From a virus, in IMG/VR virus record IMGVR_UViG_3300037963_000506, positions 1 through 33,075 of that record: a stretch of DNA of 33,075 nucleotides; one strand, given 5' to 3'. Both the position numbers and the translations under genes were made by a program. The notes beneath the pieces are model-generated. The model searched no databases. It worked only from the letters and a program-made list of their open reading frames with translations, and was not told the origin of the DNA. The first letter of the stretch is position 1, and each line of letters starts with the position of its first letter. Below are positions 31,338 through 33,075 of the stretch, piece by piece.

Positions 31338-31476
31338 GTTTCTTCTGTACCTCAAACTTAGCTGTTAATGATGCTCCTTTGTGAGGTTTAAATTTACCTG
31401 AATGTTTCATTAATTTATAAGATGAACCTTTCTTCATCCAATGAAAACCAGCGGGTGCTTTAATTGATTTCATCAT
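31330..31476 (-). CDS. small basic protein (48 aa)
   Basis: Two ATG codons (31476, 31473) start this gene; it overlaps the preceding stop. The product reads MMKSIKAPAGFHWMKKGSSY, then KLMKHSGKFKPHKGASLTAK, ending FEVQKKHG. It carries about 13 Lys, one Trp and three His. The pattern 'APkGfHWMkkGssYKLMkhsGkf.pHkGAS..AkF.vqk.H' is conserved-looking and found in marine phages. Unknown role. Confidence 0.58.
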   Translation of the reverse strand: MMKSIKAPAGFHWMKKGSSYKLMKHSGKFKPHKGASLTAKFEVQKKHG

Positions 31477-31703
31477 TTCTGTTTTCTCTTTCTTCCTGAT
31501 GCAGTAACAGACCAGTTGACTCTTTTCGGCCCAGTCTTTTTAGCTGCTTCTTTCTTTGTTATTCGTTTGGCTATCTTCTTGGGTCTACAAGCAGGGTATG
31601 GTCGGCCTTTATCTTTCTTACCAGAACGACCACACTTCTTTCCTGTCTTAACATCACGCCAGTCCTCCTTGAACCACTTGCGCAAACCCCCCTTATACGC
31701 CAT
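31473..31703 (-). CDS. DUF5872-like basic protein
   Basis: The 76-residue protein begins MAYKGGLRKWFKEDWRDVKT and continues GKKCGRSGKKDKGRPYPACR. The 'L..WFKE.W.DVKTGK.CGR.........YPACRP' sequence is the mark of DUF5872, with two cysteines (24, 39) that could bind metal. The C-terminal third is almost only Lys/Arg (KKIAKRITKKEAAKKTGPKR). Present in giant viruses and marine phages; no known function. It begins in a TAATG overlap. Confidence 0.72.
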   Translation of the reverse strand: MAYKGGLRKWFKEDWRDVKTGKKCGRSGKKDKGRPYPACRPKKIAKRITKKEAAKKTGPKRVNWSVTASGRKRKQK

Positions 31704-31843
31704 TAGTACTTGCCACCACGTTTCTTATATGTTTTGACAAGCCATGCGTTAGCATAAGCACTAGGATAGACCTTGAACTTACGCTTAGCCTCTGCTTTTA
31801 CCCTAGAGTATAGGGCTTTATTCTTAGGTTTAGGTGATGCCAT
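31703..31843 (-). CDS. basic miniprotein (46 aa), PSAYANAW family
   Basis: The product MASPKPKNKALYSRVKAEAK continues RKFKVYPSAYANAWLVKTYK and ends KRGGKY. The 'Y.rVKaeak.KF.VyPSAYAnaWlVk.YKkRGGkY' pattern recurs, sometimes fused to DUF5872 in marine viruses; here the two are separate, adjacent genes joined by a TAATG overlap. The sequence is basic and probably one or two helices. Unknown function. Confidence 0.65.
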   Translation of the reverse strand: MASPKPKNKALYSRVKAEAKRKFKVYPSAYANAWLVKTYKKRGGKY

Positions 31844-31844
31844 A

Positions 31845-31964
31845 TTAAACTATGAACTTTTTATTAGATTCCTGTACTTTCATGCCAGGTTTCTTTTTCT
31901 TTTTAGCCTCCATGATCTTCTTTTTAAGAGAATCAGGTAGAGTCATTTGTTTCTTAGTAAGCAT
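31845..31964 (-). CDS. lysine-rich miniprotein (39 aa)
   Basis: ATG 31964 sits in a TAATG overlap with the previous gene. The product begins MLTKKQMTLPDSLKKKIMEA, then KKKKKPGMKVQESNKKFIV. It has about 14 lysines of 39. Short and simple in composition, but coupled on both sides, so probably translated. Unknown role. Confidence 0.45.
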   Translation of the reverse strand: MLTKKQMTLPDSLKKKIMEAKKKKKPGMKVQESNKKFIV

Positions 31965-32071
31965 TAGTAAGACATACCCTTCTTTTTAGTTTTCTTCTTC
32001 ATTTTCTTTTTTTTCTTTTTCATTGGTGGTCTACCTTTAGTAGAACCATATGTACCTTTACCCATTGGCAT
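31964..32071 (-). CDS. polylysine miniprotein (35 aa)
   Basis: The product begins MPMGKGTYGSTKGRPPMKKK, continues with an almost pure lysine tract broken by Met and Thr, and ends GMSY. A strong AAGGAG lies about 9 bases upstream of ATG 32071. The 'GKGTYGSkkGRPPkKK' beginning recurs among uncultured marine phages. A charge-neutralising, DNA-condensing role inside the head or a TerS-like helper is possible but not shown. Confidence 0.55.
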   Translation of the reverse strand: MPMGKGTYGSTKGRPPMKKKKKKMKKKTKKKGMSY

Positions 32072-32115
32072 AGTTATCTCTCCTTTTAAATAGTGTTTAA
32101 ATTGATTTTAAGGTA

Positions 32116-32814
32116 TCAAACAGACGAATTTGAGTCGATCAGGTCTGTATCTACCATATTAAGGTTACCTGCTACTGTACGCCTCTCTCCGTCACCCTCA
32201 AAGGGATAGACACAATGCTGTGTCCAGGATGGAAACATCAGTAGTTTACCAACTTCGGGCTTAACAGTCCGTGAGAATGGTGGTCTTAGCTCCTCCAAAC
32301 CCCGTATCCCTGTCTGTCCGAAGTGAAATTGCAGGAATCCGTCTGCGATTCCACTAGAATTGTAGAGATCTGACGACTTATAGGCATCTTTCTCTGCAAT
32401 CTGGGGTGGTATCTTAGTCCATGTGGTAAATGATAAGCCCATAAGCGTATCAATTCCATGGTCATGCAAGGGATTGTAGTCTCTCTCGTATGAATGAACC
32501 GACCATAGACTGTGAACATGGGGAGTTCTTCTTAATTCTTCAACTCCGATAGTCCTGCAAAACTGTTTTATGTACTCCTGGGACATATACGCCACAATAT
32601 TAACAAAGGGGGTTATCAATGGATCCTTTGAATCGATCTTTAATTGTTCCCCGTGGGATATTTGACCTACCAGTTTATCTCCGAAATCCTCTCCACCCTT
32701 GTTATGCCGTGCATCGAGGTATTCGTTCAAACCCCCTATGACCTTTTCTGGTAACTGTGTCTCTAAAAATAGAACAGCTGGAGCAACTGAGAACTTCATG
32801 GTTATCTCTGTCAT
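32116..32814 (-). CDS. 2OG-Fe(II) oxygenase-like protein
   Basis: The 232-residue protein fits the phage-type 2OG-FeII_Oxy_5 fold: YNPLHDHGIDTLMGLSFTTW (H117, H119 as iron-binding region), FPSWTQHCVYPF (H200) and GERRTVAGNLNM (R211/R212 for the 2-oxoglutarate carboxylate). Such enzymes hydroxylate proteins or small molecules; phage copies are often of unknown target. Two sample lines in the gene count about 52% GC by hand, far above the roughly 27-35% of the structural genes, which suggests recent acquisition. It opens the late operon, with a sigma70-like promoter immediately upstream. An ATG five codons in is an alternative start. Confidence 0.78.
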   Translation of the reverse strand: MTEITMKFSVAPAVLFLETQLPEKVIGGLNEYLDARHNKGGEDFGDKLVGQISHGEQLKIDSKDPLITPFVNIVAYMSQEYIKQFCRTIGVEELRRTPHVHSLWSVHSYERDYNPLHDHGIDTLMGLSFTTWTKIPPQIAEKDAYKSSDLYNSSGIADGFLQFHFGQTGIRGLEELRPPFSRTVKPEVGKLLMFPSWTQHCVYPFEGDGERRTVAGNLNMVDTDLIDSNSSV

Positions 32815-33075
32815 ATCTCTTTGTATCGTTTCCTTGTGTGTGTGTCAATTACGGAATACTGTTTACAAACCTCCGTATATATATTTACCTCTACCCTTAT
32901 ATTATTTCGTCCTATCCCGTTCTAAAACCCCCCTCTTTCCTTTTACCTCTACCTCTGTACCTCTTAGGTACTACTTACTCGTCTTGAATTATCCCCTTGC
33001 CTACGTTCTCTCTTTGATTGTGTACCTTGTGTCTCTAGGTACGAACTACGCCTTTATTCCCTACCTCAAGTACGC
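32815..33075 (-). other. non-coding leader with repeated GAGGTA
   Basis: These 261 bases upstream of the late operon hold no gene on either strand that I can support. The - strand is purine-rich and contains GAGGTA five times (+ strand TACCTC at 32886, 32944, 32950, 32958 and 33062) and GTACCTA twice. The + strand is pyrimidine-rich. Possible roles are binding sites for a late activator or terminase, or simply sequence bias. The promoter above lies at its inner end. Confidence 0.4.
32820..32848 (-). promoter_or_regulatory. sigma70-like promoter of the late operon
   Basis: On the - strand TTGACA (32848-32843) is followed after exactly 17 bases by TACAAA (32825-32820). The -35 is a perfect consensus; the -10 matches at four of six positions. 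A transcript would begin only a few bases before, or at, ATG 32814, leaving almost no leader, or it would serve the second in-frame ATG at 32799. The spacer contains a (CA)n run (CACACACA). Confidence 0.55.

Noticed and set aside
32757-32987. + strand frame of 76 residues in the leader of the late operon
   Set aside because: It is pyrimidine-biased translation (Leu, Ser, Pro, Tyr) with no ribosome site and runs antisense to the promoter and oxygenase start.
1-33075. CRISPR array, insertion sequences or terminal direct repeats
   Set aside because: No regular spaced repeats, no transposase-like protein, and the first and last bases show no shared stretch that would prove circularity or terminal redundancy.

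Overview
The window looks like most of the genome of a small, AT-rich, short-tailed (podovirus-like) marine phage. The gene content points this way: a P22-type portal of about 730 residues, an SU10-like major capsid protein, adaptor and nozzle tail proteins, three large internal virion proteins, GIGT-repeat tail fibre, and many tiny DUF-type proteins common in uncultured marine viruses. Low GC over most of the window and gene style fit phages of SAR11-like alphaproteobacteria, but the host is inference. No integrase, DNA polymerase, primase/helicase or phage RNA polymerase is visible. At least one gene is cut by the left edge, so part of the early region probably lies outside.

Layout. (1) Positions 2-1592, + strand: seven small early genes of unknown function, interrupted at 819-1058 by a structured, possibly pseudoknotted intergenic element. 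(2) 1593-1773: hairpin-rich convergent region. (3) 1774-3142, - strand: a four-gene island (DUF6456-like protein, HNH nuclease, unknown, zinc metallopeptidase). (4) 3177-5431, + strand: a DNA module with a PD-(D/E)XK exonuclease, an SSB-like protein with the acidic ...VPF tail, a possible MazG-type protein and unknowns. (5) 32814-5418, - strand: one very long late operon covering about 27 kb.

Read in transcription order, the late operon starts with a 2OG-Fe(II) oxygenase that is clearly GC-richer than its neighbours. It continues with a string of tiny lysine-rich proteins, then TerS, lysozyme, TerL, portal, a small portal-linked protein, scaffold, major capsid protein, two paralogous small beta-rich proteins, three mini-genes, a 1130-residue fibre, adaptor, nozzle, internal virion proteins and a collar-type fibre. 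It ends in an accessory/lysis block: DUF6447, XhlA-like protein, metallophosphoesterase, TSCPD-like protein, 3TM holin and four small membrane or secreted proteins. Many junctions are TAATG or ATGA overlaps, so translation is heavily coupled. A sigma70-like promoter sits directly before the first late gene.

The best places to look for something new are the structured element at 819-1058, the 44-residue cysteine-rich protein at 15703-15837, the lysine-rich miniprotein string at 31071-32071, the C(UUCG)G hairpin behind the capsid gene, and the unassigned membrane cassette at 5418-6417. All family names come from reading motifs by eye; no search was run.
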